From the NCBI GenBank assembly GCA_947303625.1, contig CAMYYV010000016.1, forward strand, positions 1-33,164: 33,164 bases of DNA. The letters are read 5' to 3'. The stretch comes from an uncultured Bacteroidales bacterium. GTDB taxonomy: Bacteria > Bacteroidota > Bacteroidia > Bacteroidales > F082. Every line of letters begins with the position of its first letter. The first letter of the stretch is position 1. Below the pieces are notes generated by a model. That model had not been told where the DNA came from, did not search any database, and saw only the letters and a list, made by a program, of their open reading frames with translations. The translations under genes were made by a program, and so were the position numbers. Of the stretch, positions 33,031 to 33,164 are shown piece after piece.

Positions 33031-33164
33031 CCATGGGAGTGCCCGTGGCAATGTTCTTTGAAGATCTGGAACTGCCTGTTCAGCGCATTTGGTAAACTCA
33101 ACACTAAACACACATCAACCGGTCTACTCGCGCTCTGTAAAAACAGGCCTCATTCCCTTCGGGG
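33031..33164 (+). ncRNA. ssrS: Structured RNA after zapA, candidate 6S RNA (truncated by the window)
   Basis: Three helices nest in order: GGGAGTG (33035-33041) with CATTCCC (33151-33157), GCCTGTT (33074-33080) with AACAGGC (33142-33148), and AGCGC (33082-33086) with GCGCT (33130-33134). They leave a large 5' bulge and an unpaired apical region, broadly like the bubble-and-stem form of 6S RNA, which mimics an open promoter and binds RNA polymerase. The position after zapA is the same as in E. coli. The last bases (CCC-TTCG-GGG) could alternatively be the top of a terminator hairpin completed outside the window. No promoter box was found, so the 5' end is undefined. Confidence 0.45.

Overview
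The window looks like chromosomal DNA from a member of the Bacteroidota, most likely the order Bacteroidales and from a lineage that has a type IX secretion system (T9SS). Three very large secreted proteins end in type A T9SS sorting tails. Twelve start sites carry the phylum-specific -7 promoter box TAnnTTTG at a regular distance. The gene set (DUF2851, DUF389, a LicA-like kinase, an OxyR-like regulator, a SufE/SufT pair and a zapA locus) also fits. No species can be named from the sequence.

Layout. 1-6735 (+) is the 3' part of a giant surface adhesin with gingipain/hemagglutinin-type domains, closed by a terminator. 6922-7706 (+) is a sufE-sufT iron-sulfur pair. 7857-8726 (-) is a choline-kinase-like phosphotransferase. 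8864-8936 (+) is tRNA-Ala(CGC). 8979-11846 (-) holds a DUF389 membrane protein and a TrkH potassium transporter. A LysR/OxyR-like regulator is divergent from trkH. Then come free-methionine sulfoxide reductase (-), a His-rich COG0523 GTPase (+), a GIY-YIG-like protein (-), an AGCS sodium:amino-acid symporter (+) and mfd (-). 20861-24568 (-) is a C10 (streptopain-type) cysteine protease. 24715-32290 (-) is a likely operon of 5'-nucleotidase lipoprotein, DUF2851, S8 subtilase and OPT oligopeptide transporter. The right edge (+) holds a coiled-coil protein, zapA and a structured RNA that may be 6S RNA.

How the genes work together. The two T9SS-exported proteases (C10 and S8), the OPT peptide transporter and the AGCS symporter suggest a proteolytic, peptide-using lifestyle: digest protein outside, import peptides and amino acids. 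DUF2851 and the subtilase overlap by four bases, and the OPT gene follows 19 bases later and ends in a strong terminator.

Most unusual signal. Palindromic repeats resembling REP elements occur between genes and also in frame inside genes. Two 25-bp copies, 23/25 identical and read in different frames, sit in the sorting tail of the C10 protease. A perfect 28-bp palindrome sits in the equivalent tail of the subtilase. A different element of about 80 bp encodes some 27 residues in the middle of mfd, and its relatives lie in an intergenic region 12 kb away. The tail elements start with GTAG, the tetranucleotide that precedes REP hairpins mobilised by RAYT transposases. The closest known parallel is the Rickettsia palindromic elements, which also insert in frame into proteins.
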